Source of the DNA: Clostridiaceae bacterium
GTDB lineage: Bacteria; Bacillota_A; Clostridia; Clostridiales; Clostridiaceae
DNA: 14,322 nucleotides
Reading direction: 5' to 3'
Assembly: GCA_029256485.1 (NCBI GenBank)
Contig: JAQSXU010000089.1
Span: 1 to 14,322, forward strand
This document shows, one piece after another, positions 1 through 6,823 of the stretch. The position numbers and the translations under genes are program-made. Positions within the stretch are counted from its first letter, which is position 1. Every line of letters begins with the position of its first letter. The notes beneath the pieces were generated by a model. It was not told where the DNA came from. It did no database searches and saw only the letters and a program-made list of their open reading frames with translations.

Positions 1-582
1 GCTTTATGTGTACTTTATATAGGAATATCAGGTGCTCTAAAAGGTAAGGATACTTTAGAAATCATAATTTGTATAGCATTAGGAGCTCTTATTGGAGAAG
101 TAATTGATTTAGATAAGAGACTTAATGATTTGGGAGATATGATTGAAAACAAAATAAATGGAAACAAAAAGCATACAGGGAAAGAAAAGATTTCTATTTC
201 AGAAGGTTTTGTTACATCAAGTTTATTATTTTGTGTAGGAGCTATGGCAGTAGTTGGCTCACTTGAAAGTGGTCTCCAGGGGAATCATACAACTCTTTTT
301 GCAAAATCTATACTGGATGGAGTATCCGCAATAATATTTACATCATCTCTTGGAATAGGTGTAATACTGTCTTCAGTTGCAATTTTAATTTATCAAGGAA
401 GTATAACACTACTTGCAGGTTGTCTTTCCACAGTACTTACAGATAGTGTAATTAGTAATATGTCTGCTGTTGGAAGTCTTTTAATTGTTGGACTTGCATT
501 TAATATGTTTGGAGTAACTAAAATTAAGGTGGCTAATTTGTTGCCAGCGGTATTCATTCCAATTATTTATGGATTATTTTAA
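1..582 (+). CDS. DUF554-family integral membrane protein, 5'-truncated by the window edge
   Basis: The reading frame is open from base 1 to the TAA at 580-582, giving 193 residues with no start, so the N-terminus lies outside the window. An internal ATG at 130 would give only 150 residues and drop the conserved upstream stretch (GALIGEVIDLDKRL), so I do not take it as the start. The protein is mostly hydrophobic with several glycine-rich membrane segments. Pieces such as FCVGAMAVVGSLESGLQGNH and the later ILLYQGSITLLAG-like stretch match the DUF554 family as I remember it. Members are usually about 230 residues, so roughly 35 are missing. Function is unknown; a transport role has only been guessed for the family. 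It is separated from the polysaccharide genes by a strong terminator and is probably flanking housekeeping DNA that marks the left border of the locus. Confidence 0.85.
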   Translation, partial: ALCVLYIGISGALKGKDTLEIIICIALGALIGEVIDLDKRLNDLGDMIENKINGNKKHTGKEKISISEGFVTSSLLFCVGAMAVVGSLESGLQGNHTTLFAKSILDGVSAIIFTSSLGIGVILSSVAILIYQGSITLLAGCLSTVLTDSVISNMSAVGSLLIVGLAFNMFGVTKIKVANLLPAVFIPIIYGLF

Positions 583-606
583 TATATGTTTTAGAAATAA
601 AATATA

Positions 607-658
607 AAAAATAGGGTAGTTATTTCCTGAAATTTTAGGAAATAACTACCCTATTTTT
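607..658 (+). terminator. Rho-independent terminator after the DUF554 gene
   Basis: A perfect 22-bp inverted repeat (607-628 paired with 637-658) with an 8-base loop (629-636) lies 24 bases after the stop codon. The GC-containing middle (AGGGTAGTTATTTCCT) is flanked by an A-run on the left arm and a T-run on the right arm, so it could stop transcription in either direction. It isolates the DUF554 gene from the polysaccharide operon, which must therefore have its own promoter downstream. Confidence 0.88.
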
Positions 659-826
659 ATTTAGTTTTAAATTCTATATAAATTAATTTTTATAGAAATA
701 TAAAATGAAAACGTTACAGAAATATAATGCTGAAAAAAATTTGTAATAAATATAAGCACAATAAACATATTATAATTCAGATAGTTAAATAGAAACATTT
801 TCTTATTAATAATAAGGGGGACTATT
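659..826 (+). promoter_or_regulatory. Gene-free leader expected to hold the locus promoter
   Basis: Between the terminator and the first polysaccharide gene there is no gene. The stretch is extremely AT-rich. Two exact TATAAT hexamers are present, at 723-728 and 771-776, but neither has a convincing TTGACA-like box 16-18 bases upstream; TTGTAA at 741-746 is too far (24 bases) from the second. A promoter is expected here because the upstream transcript is terminated, but I cannot fix its position. I see no recognisable riboswitch. The ribosome binding site AAGGGGG (814-820) lies six bases before the GTG start at 827. Confidence 0.35.
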
Positions 827-1468
827 GTGCTAAACTCAATCTCAAAAGAACGTGAAGAAGATCGGAAAATATATGAACTTATGAAAAGGTCTATTGACAT
901 AATTTGCTCATTGATTGGATTAATATTTTTGATGCCATTACTAGTTATTGTTGCAATTCTTATAAAAATTGAATCAAAAGGTCCAGTGATTTTTGCCCAG
1001 GATAGAGTAGGGATGGATGGACGGTTGTTCAAAATGTACAAATTTAGATCAATGATAAGCAATGCAGAAGAACTTAAGGAAAAGTTGGCAAGTAAAAATG
1101 AGAGAACGGGACCAATGTTTAAAATAAAAGAGGATCCAAGAATAACTAAGGTAGGAAAATTTATAAGAAAAACAAGTATTGATGAATTGCCACAATTAAT
1201 GAACATACTAAAGGGAGATATGAGTATTGTAGGACCACGTCCATCCCTTCCAAATGAAGTTAAGGAATTTGAAAAATGGATGTTGAGAAGACTAGATGTT
1301 AAGCCAGGATTAACTTGCTATTGGCAAGTTTCAGGAAGGGATGACATCGAATTTGATGAATGGATGAAACTAGATGTTAAATACGTAAATGAGAGAAATA
1401 TATTAATTGATTTTTTATTAATATCAAAAACGTTTTTTGTTTTATTTGGAGATAGTCATGCTAGTTAG
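827..1468 (+). CDS. Monotopic phosphoglycosyl transferase (undecaprenyl-phosphate sugar-1-phosphate transferase)
   Basis: This 213-residue protein belongs to the bacterial sugar transferase family (PglC/WcaJ C-terminal domain type). It should move a sugar-1-phosphate from a UDP-sugar to undecaprenyl phosphate, starting repeat-unit synthesis at the inner face of the membrane. Visible are KRSIDII (20-26), one hydrophobic re-entrant helix at about 25-46 with the Pro (P37) typical of the family, GPVIFAQDRVG (52-62), KFRSM (72-76), the DPRITKVGKFIRKTSIDELPQ block (103-123; its acidic residue should correspond to the catalytic Asp) and GDMSIVGPRP (130-139). The length equals the minimal PglC-like form, without the extra N-terminal membrane domain of WcaJ. 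The start is GTG with a good AAGGGGG site six bases upstream. The sugar cannot be read from sequence. It stands alone before a 223-base gap, so it may be expressed partly independently of the rest. Confidence 0.93.
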   Translation: MLNSISKEREEDRKIYELMKRSIDIICSLIGLIFLMPLLVIVAILIKIESKGPVIFAQDRVGMDGRLFKMYKFRSMISNAEELKEKLASKNERTGPMFKIKEDPRITKVGKFIRKTSIDELPQLMNILKGDMSIVGPRPSLPNEVKEFEKWMLRRLDVKPGLTCYWQVSGRDDIEFDEWMKLDVKYVNERNILIDFLLISKTFFVLFGDSHAS

Positions 1469-1522
1469 AACTGAAAAACAAGTAAGCATGTATTTTATAA
1501 GGAACTATTTAAATATATTGTC

Positions 1523-1598
1523 TAATTAACTATCTTAAATATGATTTCAAGATAGTTAATTAAATTGAAGCTAATTAATCAACATACGATTAATTAGC
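1523..1598 (+). promoter_or_regulatory. Two tandem stem-loops in the gap between the initiating transferase and the glycosyltransferases
   Basis: The 223-base gap (1469-1691) contains two perfect inverted repeats. The first pairs 1523-1536 with 1549-1562 (14 bp, core AACTATCTT/AAGATAGTT, 12-base loop). The second pairs 1570-1580 with 1588-1598 (11 bp, GCTAATTAATC, 7-base loop). Neither is followed by a real T-run, so they are poor intrinsic terminators. The outer arms are also compatible: CTAATTAA at 1522-1529 is complementary to TTAATTAG at 1590-1597, so the two hairpins could rearrange. They may attenuate or process the transcript. A lone TATAAT at 1610-1615 lacks a good -35 box. Confidence 0.5.
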
Positions 1599-1691
1599 AT
1601 TTATAGTAATATAATCATTTATCTAAATATATTAATTATAAGGAGGAATTTTAGTCATAAAATGTACTAAGTCTAGGAGGAAAAATTAAAA

Positions 1692-2168
1692 ATGAATGAA
1701 TCAATTAGCATAAGGAATATAAAAGTTTGCCTTGTAGGGTCAAGTGGTGGTCATCTTACGCACCTATATATGCTTAAGAAATTTTGGAAGGATAAGGAAC
1801 GTTTTTGGGTTACCTTTGATAAGGAAGATGCAAGAAGCATTCTTGATGGTGAAAAAGTATATACATGCTATTTTCCTACAAATAGAAACTTTAAAAATCT
1901 AGTTAAAAATACGTTTGTTGCGTGTAATATTTTGAGAAAAGAAAAGCCTGATTTACTAATTTCATCTGGGGCTGCAGTGTCAGTACCGTTCTTTTATATT
2001 GCAAAACTAATGGGTAAAAAATTAATTTATATAGAAGTTTATGATCGGATAGATAAACCTACTATGAGTGGAAAGATGGTTTATCCAATTGTAGATGTAT
2101 TTATAGTACAGTGGGAAGAACAGAAAAAGGTATATCCTAAAGCTATCAATATTGGTGGAATATTCTAA
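1692..2168 (+). CDS. Alg14-like (PssD/Cps14F/EpsF-type) glycosyltransferase membrane-anchoring subunit
   Basis: This 158-residue protein resembles the Alg14 half of the two-protein GT1/GT28 transferases found in capsule clusters (Cps14F, PssD). In the family it recruits the partner catalytic subunit to the membrane and helps form the active site for the second sugar. Evidence is the N-terminal VGSSGGHLTHLYML (15-28), the typical glycine-rich first loop, then SSGAAVSVPFFYIAKLMGKKLIYIE (about 96-120) and a C-terminal VDVFIVQWEEQKKVYPKA segment; 158 residues is the usual size. The ATG at 1692 follows AGGAGG (1675-1680) by 11 bases, slightly long. A second, unused AGGAGG sits at 1641-1646. The next gene, 20 bases on, is the matching Alg13-like partner. 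Confidence 0.9.
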   Translation: MNESISIRNIKVCLVGSSGGHLTHLYMLKKFWKDKERFWVTFDKEDARSILDGEKVYTCYFPTNRNFKNLVKNTFVACNILRKEKPDLLISSGAAVSVPFFYIAKLMGKKLIYIEVYDRIDKPTMSGKMVYPIVDVFIVQWEEQKKVYPKAINIGGIF

Positions 2169-2188
2169 TTGTTGAAAGGAAGGTTCAA

Positions 2189-2734
2189 ATGATATTTGTA
2201 ACAGTAGGTACTCATGAGCAGCAGTTTAACCGACTAATTCAGTATATTGATGAATTGAGAGGTTATGATTATATTACAGAGGATGTAATAATCCAGACAG
2301 GGTATTGTTCATATGAGCCAAAGTATTGCAAGTGGAGTAAGATCATACCTTACAAAGAAATGATAAGGAATGTAGCAGAAGCAAGAATTGTCATTACCCA
2401 TGGTGGTCCATCTAGTTTCATTATGCCTTTACAGGTAGAGAAGATTCCAATTGTTGTTCCAAGGCAGAAGCAGTTTGATGAACATGTAAATAATCATCAG
2501 GTTGATTTTGTTAAGGCAGTTTGTGAACGTCAAGGTAATATTATTCCAATTTATGAAATCGAGAATTTAAGAGATAAAATAGTAAATTATGAGAGAATAA
2601 TTGCAAGTATGCAGAAGGAGGTTATTAATAATAATGCAAAATTTAATGAAGAACTAATGAGAATTGTGGATAAATTATTCGCAGGTACAGATGTAGTTAT
2701 ACATAGGAGGAGTGAACATGAGCTTCGGAATTAA
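2189..2734 (+). CDS. Alg13-like (PssE/Cps14G-type) glycosyltransferase catalytic subunit
   Basis: This 181-residue protein resembles the C-terminal domain of GT28/MurG enzymes, the nucleotide-sugar-binding half that works with the Alg14-like protein encoded just upstream. It begins MIFVTVGTHEQQFNRL, the family signature, and carries VITHGGPSSFIMPLQVEKIPIVVPR (about residues 68-92), the donor-binding HGG loop followed by the PxxPRxxxFDEHVNNHQ segment with its conserved H-V-x-x-H-Q. A GAAAGGAAGG ribosome binding site (2174-2183) is five bases before ATG. Its 3' end overlaps the polymerase gene by 17 bases, so the two are probably translationally coupled. The pair likely adds the second sugar of the repeat unit; linkage and donor cannot be told. 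Confidence 0.9.
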   Translation: MIFVTVGTHEQQFNRLIQYIDELRGYDYITEDVIIQTGYCSYEPKYCKWSKIIPYKEMIRNVAEARIVITHGGPSSFIMPLQVEKIPIVVPRQKQFDEHVNNHQVDFVKAVCERQGNIIPIYEIENLRDKIVNYERIIASMQKEVINNNAKFNEELMRIVDKLFAGTDVVIHRRSEHELRN

Positions 2735-3941
2735 GATTAATAAACATGTAATCATTTTTCTCATTCTATTTACCATAGTACAGAGTATGTTTGGAATTGA
2801 GGGAGTACCTGATACAACATTTATCATTTCTGGAATTGGATTAATATATGGGATTACACATATACGTAATATGGTTAAATGTGATACTAAAAGTAAATAC
2901 TTAATAATTTCGTTAGTTCTAATTCATCTGATTTCAATTTTATATTGTTACTTTAAATATGGGCAAAGTTTTTATGATGGAATATATGGAATACATTATA
3001 TATTTATTTCTTTTTTATATTTCTATTTTTATAATGTTTTTAAAATTAAAGAAGGTATTGATATTAGGGTGTATGAATTACTAATATGGTTGGCTGTAGT
3101 TGTGGCTCTTTTACAAATTTTTCAATCGTTCTTATACCCTAATTTTAATATATTTGAGACTGTACAGATGAGAAATAATAAAATTAGAATTTTTTATAAA
3201 CCTATGATCATTTTTTCTATCTTTTTTATTGTTAGCCAGCTTATCACTTATGGAAAGAATGTAAAAAAATTTTTTCAATTAGCAATATTGCTCTTCTATA
3301 TAATATATGTATATCAAGGTAGAGGAACTATTTTATTATTGTGGGCATGTTTACTAGTAGTGATATGTAGATATTATGGATTGAACAAGAAGAAGAAGCG
3401 AATACTTGTGATATTGTTATTAATGTTTATTGTTATTCCTTTGTGTATTTACTTGTTAAAAGGGAAATTTGGCGAGTTTTTATTTTCGTTTTTGAATGAA
3501 ATAGAAAGCGGGAGTGGAAGTGGTGGAACAAGAATCAATGAATTGGGATATTATTGGGAATTATTTTTACAGGATCCATTATTTGGTATTGGTTTTTTAA
3601 AAGGTTCATCTCCCCTTGCAAAAGTTATTTATGCAAATGAATCAAGGTGGTTTTATATGGACGACATGGGGGTATTCTCTACTGGTCTGGTATGTGGCAT
3701 ATTTGGATTTGTCTGGATATCTTTCGCATTTTTTACACTTGTATGGCAAAACATTGTTTTAAAAAAAATAAATAGTAAAAGATCAACTAGTTTAAGAATT
3801 AGTAATTTTATGATGATATTCATGTCTGTATTTGGGATTTTGTGTACTGATTATATGGTTAGCAAAGCTTATATAATGTTTTTTTGTATGTTTCTTTCAG
3901 TTACAGATGCGTATATAACAAATCAACGAAAATCCAATTAG
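2718..3941 (+). CDS. Wzy-type polysaccharide polymerase (O-antigen ligase/polymerase family)
   Basis: This integral membrane protein of about 407 residues has roughly ten or more hydrophobic helices. It carries the loop typical of Wzy/WaaL proteins: SGSGSGGTR (about 264-272) followed by a tryptophan/tyrosine-rich stretch and DPLFGIGF. In this family the loop lies outside the membrane and the arginine is functionally important. It would join lipid-linked repeat units after flipping. I place the start at ATG 2718, seven bases after AGGAGG (2705-2710); a GTG at 2712 is only one base from that site and is unlikely. It overlaps the end of the Alg13-like gene. Sequence conservation in Wzy is low, so the call rests on topology, the loop motif and context. 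Confidence 0.85.
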   Translation: MSFGIKINKHVIIFLILFTIVQSMFGIEGVPDTTFIISGIGLIYGITHIRNMVKCDTKSKYLIISLVLIHLISILYCYFKYGQSFYDGIYGIHYIFISFLYFYFYNVFKIKEGIDIRVYELLIWLAVVVALLQIFQSFLYPNFNIFETVQMRNNKIRIFYKPMIIFSIFFIVSQLITYGKNVKKFFQLAILLFYIIYVYQGRGTILLLWACLLVVICRYYGLNKKKKRILVILLLMFIVIPLCIYLLKGKFGEFLFSFLNEIESGSGSGGTRINELGYYWELFLQDPLFGIGFLKGSSPLAKVIYANESRWFYMDDMGVFSTGLVCGIFGFVWISFAFFTLVWQNIVLKKINSKRSTSLRISNFMMIFMSVFGILCTDYMVSKAYIMFFCMFLSVTDAYITNQRKSN

Positions 3942-3990
3942 TATATAACAATTAGATATTATTATTTATATATCGTAGAAGGTGAGCTGA

Positions 3991-4869
3991 ATGAAATTTT
4001 CTATAGTTATTCTACATTATAACTTAATAAGTGAAACAATAAAGTGTGTTAATTCGCTTAAAAAAATACTTCCAGAAAAGCATGAAGTTAAAATAATCAT
4101 TGTAGATAATGGATCTAACAATGATACAGGAAATAAATTAAAAGATGCCTTTAAAAAAGATTCCACTGTAGATGTTATATGTACTAATCGAAACTTAGGG
4201 TTTGCAAAGGGAAATAACATAGGTTATGTATATGCACTTGAGAACTATAATCCCGATTTCATAGTACTATCTAATAATGACATATTAATTGAACAAATGG
4301 ATTTTTTTGATGCAATAACAAAGGTTGAAGAAAATGCTTCTTTTTCAGTGTGTGGGCCTGATATTTTGAATCCAAATAAAATGATTCATCAAAATCCACA
4401 TTATTTGGAAGGCTATACCATAGATTCAATTAATAGATTAATTGTTCACAATAGCATTAAATTATTAGTACTGAAATTTCTTAGATTATGTAAAGCCTAT
4501 GAATTATTGTTAAGAATAAAGAAAAGATTAATAAAGAATGTATATTGCACAAATAATTATGATAAAGAGCAGGTGAATGTTGTATTATCTGGTGCATTTT
4601 TAATTTTTTCAAAAAGGTTTATGGCTGAATTTCCAAAGGGCCTATTCTCTGAAACTTTTATGTATATGGAGGAAGATATATTGTACTATATGTGCATGAA
4701 AAGAAAATTAAATATTGTGTATACTCCGCAATTAAAAGTTATACACAATGAAGGAATGGCTACTAAAGCTGAAACTAGCAGTGCAATAAATAAGAATATA
4801 TTTGAGACAAAATATACACTAGATTCTGCAAAAATCTTTAAAAGACTAATGAAATTGGATTTGAGATAA
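3991..4869 (+). CDS. GT2-family glycosyltransferase, rhamnosyltransferase-like
   Basis: This 292-residue enzyme has a GT-A fold and is cytoplasmic. It shows FSIVILHYN (3-11), IIIVDNGSNNDT (36-46), NRNLGFAKGNN (66-76, the sugar-nucleotide region of the WbbL/RfbN-type subfamily), a metal-binding SNND (94-97, standing in for DxD), LSGAFLIF (199-206) and the acidic MEED (226-229) that usually supplies the catalytic base. NxGFAxGxN enzymes of this group are often rhamnosyltransferases, and an RmlA gene is present downstream, so rhamnose is a plausible but unproven donor. The residues at about 150-195 are an inserted, lysine-rich stretch specific to this protein. AGAAGGTGAG lies just before ATG. 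It is 49 bases from the polymerase gene. Confidence 0.9.
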   Translation: MKFSIVILHYNLISETIKCVNSLKKILPEKHEVKIIIVDNGSNNDTGNKLKDAFKKDSTVDVICTNRNLGFAKGNNIGYVYALENYNPDFIVLSNNDILIEQMDFFDAITKVEENASFSVCGPDILNPNKMIHQNPHYLEGYTIDSINRLIVHNSIKLLVLKFLRLCKAYELLLRIKKRLIKNVYCTNNYDKEQVNVVLSGAFLIFSKRFMAEFPKGLFSETFMYMEEDILYYMCMKRKLNIVYTPQLKVIHNEGMATKAETSSAINKNIFETKYTLDSAKIFKRLMKLDLR

Positions 4870-4930
4870 AAGTTATTAAATAATTTAAAAGTAAAATATG
4901 TATATTTGGTGATTTCAGGAGGAAGAATCA

Positions 4931-5677
4931 ATGGATCAATTAAGTATCCCAAACATTATTCATTATTGTTGGTTTGGAGGAAAACCAAAGCCTCAAAAGG
5001 TACTAGATTATATTTCGACATGGAAAAAATTTGCACCAAAGTTTGAATTTAAAGAATGGAACGAAGAAACTTTTCCTATTTCTAGACTAAATCGCTATGC
5101 TAGACAAGCATATGATGCAGGAAAATTTGCATTTGTGACAGATTATGTACGTCTGAAGGTACTTTATTCTGAAGGTGGAATATATTTTGATACGGATGTA
5201 GAAATGATACAGCCATTTTCAGATTTAATTCTACAACATGGTTTTATTGGATTAGAAGAAAAATTTACTGTATGTAGTGCTGTAATTGGAGTACCAATAA
5301 GGGAAGCCTGGGTTAAAGAACTGTTAGATGTCTATGACAAACGTAATTTTCTTATTGAAGATGAAAAAATGGATATGACTCCAAACTCATCAACTATTTA
5401 TAATTATTTGATTGATAAATATGGTGGATTAGAAATGGAAAATAATGATTGCATACATCTATCAAGTTCATTGAGTATATATTCAAAAGAATATTTTTCA
5501 CCAAAGGATTTTGTGTCTGGCAAAATTCATTGTACTAATAAAACATTTACTATACACCATTTTGAAGGAACATGGAAGAGTCGAAAAGAAATCTTTATTG
5601 GTAGAATTTCAACATTTCTAAAAAGAATTCTTGGAGTGAAGGTGCATAATAAACTTAAAGTTGTACTACATCATTAG
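4931..5677 (+). CDS. GT32-like glycosyltransferase (DXD sugar-binding region family)
   Basis: This 248-residue protein matches the OCH1/capsular polysaccharide glycosyltransferase group. It begins IPNIIHYCWFGG (6-17), the family's opening motif, then AFVTDYVRLKVLYSEGGIYFDTDVE (67-91), where D87-T88-D89 is the DxD metal and nucleotide-sugar site. Near the C-terminus HHFEGTWKS is the usual histidine-tryptophan end motif. It should be a cytoplasmic, membrane-associated enzyme adding one sugar (galactose, glucose, mannose or an N-acetylhexosamine in known relatives). The ribosome binding site AGGAGGA (4917-4923) is seven bases before ATG. The 61-base gap before it shows no special structure. Confidence 0.92.
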   Translation: MDQLSIPNIIHYCWFGGKPKPQKVLDYISTWKKFAPKFEFKEWNEETFPISRLNRYARQAYDAGKFAFVTDYVRLKVLYSEGGIYFDTDVEMIQPFSDLILQHGFIGLEEKFTVCSAVIGVPIREAWVKELLDVYDKRNFLIEDEKMDMTPNSSTIYNYLIDKYGGLEMENNDCIHLSSSLSIYSKEYFSPKDFVSGKIHCTNKTFTIHHFEGTWKSRKEIFIGRISTFLKRILGVKVHNKLKVVLHH

Positions 5678-5711
5678 TAACTAATTAAAATGATTTTATG
5701 AGGTTAGTAAA

Positions 5712-6590
5712 ATGAAGAAATTGACTATATTCACCCCATCTTTTAATAGGATAAACTACTTACCAAGACTATATGAGAGCCTAAAAAAACAAACATGTAA
5801 GGATTTCATATGGCTAATAGTAGATGACGGATCCACAGATGGAACTCAAGATTTAATTAATAGATATATAAAAATGAATGAAGTGGAAATTGAGTATTAT
5901 TATATTTTAAATTCTGGTAAATATTTGGCACATAATTTAGGAGTGAAATTGAGCAAAACAGAGTTATTTATGTGTGTTGATTCTGATGATTATTTAGATA
6001 AAAATGCAGTTGAGTCTATGTTTATTTTTTGGGATATGAATAGTGATTCAGATATTGTTGGAATAGTTGCTCCGAAACATTTGCAAAATGAACAAATAGC
6101 ATGTAGGTTTTTCCCAAAGACGGGTATAAAAACTAAGTTTTGTTGTCTTAATGATCAATTTAGAATTAAAGGTGAAACAGCCATATTGTTAAAAGTGGAT
6201 ATATTACAGAAACATTATATACCGAAGTTTGAGGGTGAAAAATTTGCAAGTGAAGAAATAATATACAATCAGATTGATGAAAAGTATTGGATTAAAACAT
6301 TGAATCAAAAGGTTTATTATATGGAGTATTTAAAGGATGGAATTACAAAAAATTTATTTAAAACCTGGCTTGAAAATCCAAATTCAACTAAATATTTATT
6401 AAATAGCAGATATAAAACAATATATTCATTGGATAAAAAATCAGTCTATATAAAGCGTATTAAAACCATAATATGGCTAGAGGCATTAGCGTTAAAGTTA
6501 AAAGAAAGCATATTTTTAAATATTTCCAATAAAGTGGTAGCAGTATTATTATTCCCAATAGCTGTATTTGTTGCATATAAAAAGTTTTGA
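5712..6590 (+). CDS. GT2-family glycosyltransferase
   Basis: This 292-residue protein is a GT-A enzyme distinct from the other GT2 in the locus. It has LTIFTPSFNR (4-13), LIVDDGSTDGT (35-45), the acceptor-side SGKYLAHNLGV (68-78) and a full VDSDD (89-93) metal site. FASEEIIYNQ at about 177-186 probably holds the catalytic acidic pair. The last 25 residues are hydrophobic (VVAVLLFPIAVFVAYKKF), giving a likely C-terminal membrane anchor. The ribosome binding site is weak (GAGG at 5700-5703, eight bases before ATG), so it may be translated less well than its neighbours or by coupling. The donor and linkage cannot be inferred. Confidence 0.9.
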   Translation: MKKLTIFTPSFNRINYLPRLYESLKKQTCKDFIWLIVDDGSTDGTQDLINRYIKMNEVEIEYYYILNSGKYLAHNLGVKLSKTELFMCVDSDDYLDKNAVESMFIFWDMNSDSDIVGIVAPKHLQNEQIACRFFPKTGIKTKFCCLNDQFRIKGETAILLKVDILQKHYIPKFEGEKFASEEIIYNQIDEKYWIKTLNQKVYYMEYLKDGITKNLFKTWLENPNSTKYLLNSRYKTIYSLDKKSVYIKRIKTIIWLEALALKLKESIFLNISNKVVAVLLFPIAVFVAYKKF

Positions 6591-6643
6591 AATAGAAAAT
6601 TAATTAAAAAGCAAGATAAATATTAAAAAGGGGGATGATGTTA

Positions 6644-6823
6644 ATGAGAGATATCAAAATTGGGTATGTTGTAAACGGAAATATTGAAGATAAAACTTTG
6701 TGGTCTGGTACAATTTATAACTTGGCACAAATAATTTCTAAAAAATATGTTATAGAAGCATTAAATATTAATACACGTTTAATAGATAAAATATTTAAAT
6801 TGAAGAAAATTATAAAAAAGTAA
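6644..6823 (+). CDS. GT4-family glycosyltransferase, N-terminal part ending at a frameshift site
   Basis: These 59 codons encode the beginning of a GT-B glycosyltransferase: RDIKIGYVVNGNIEDKTLWSG followed by TIYNLAQIISKKY, the acceptor-domain opening in which a W-S-G-T motif follows the first strand. The frame ends at TAA 6821-6823, far short of any known family length, and the rest of the protein continues in the -1 frame. I chose ATG 6644 because it lies nine bases after AAAAAGGGGG (6625-6634); ATGs at 6635 and 6638 touch the ribosome binding site. Alone this peptide cannot be an enzyme. It makes sense only joined to the following part, giving about 375 residues in total. Alternatively the gene is a recent pseudogene. 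Confidence 0.75.
   Translation: MRDIKIGYVVNGNIEDKTLWSGTIYNLAQIISKKYVIEALNINTRLIDKIFKLKKIIKK
6814..6820 (+). other. Candidate -1 frameshift (slippery) heptamer A AAA AAG followed by TAA
   Basis: In the upstream frame the codons read AAA (6815-6817), AAG (6818-6820), TAA (6821-6823), preceded by A at 6814. This is the exact phase of the A AAA AAG heptamer used for programmed -1 frameshifting in dnaX. Slipping back one base continues GTA ATA TTT and stays open to 7770. The stop directly after the heptamer would pause ribosomes. I see no strong stimulatory stem-loop downstream and no strong Shine-Dalgarno-like stimulator about ten bases upstream. Gain of one A in the six-A run, in DNA or RNA, restores the same protein. 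Confidence 0.55.

Noticed and set aside
667..1206. A 179-residue open frame on the minus strand
   Set aside because: It overlaps the well-supported phosphoglycosyl transferase gene and the gap before it, has no ribosome site and reads as leucine/isoleucine-rich noise complementary to the real gene.
1570..1610. The second hairpin as an intrinsic terminator ending a one-gene transcript
   Set aside because: The stem is almost all A-T and the T-run after it is only three bases, so efficient termination is unlikely.
2712..2717. GTG start six bases upstream for the polymerase gene
   Set aside because: It is one base from AGGAGG; ATG 2718 has the normal seven-base spacing.
4686..4952. An 88-residue minus-strand frame across the GT2/GT32 junction
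   Set aside because: It is a shadow of the two + strand genes and has no motif or ribosome site.
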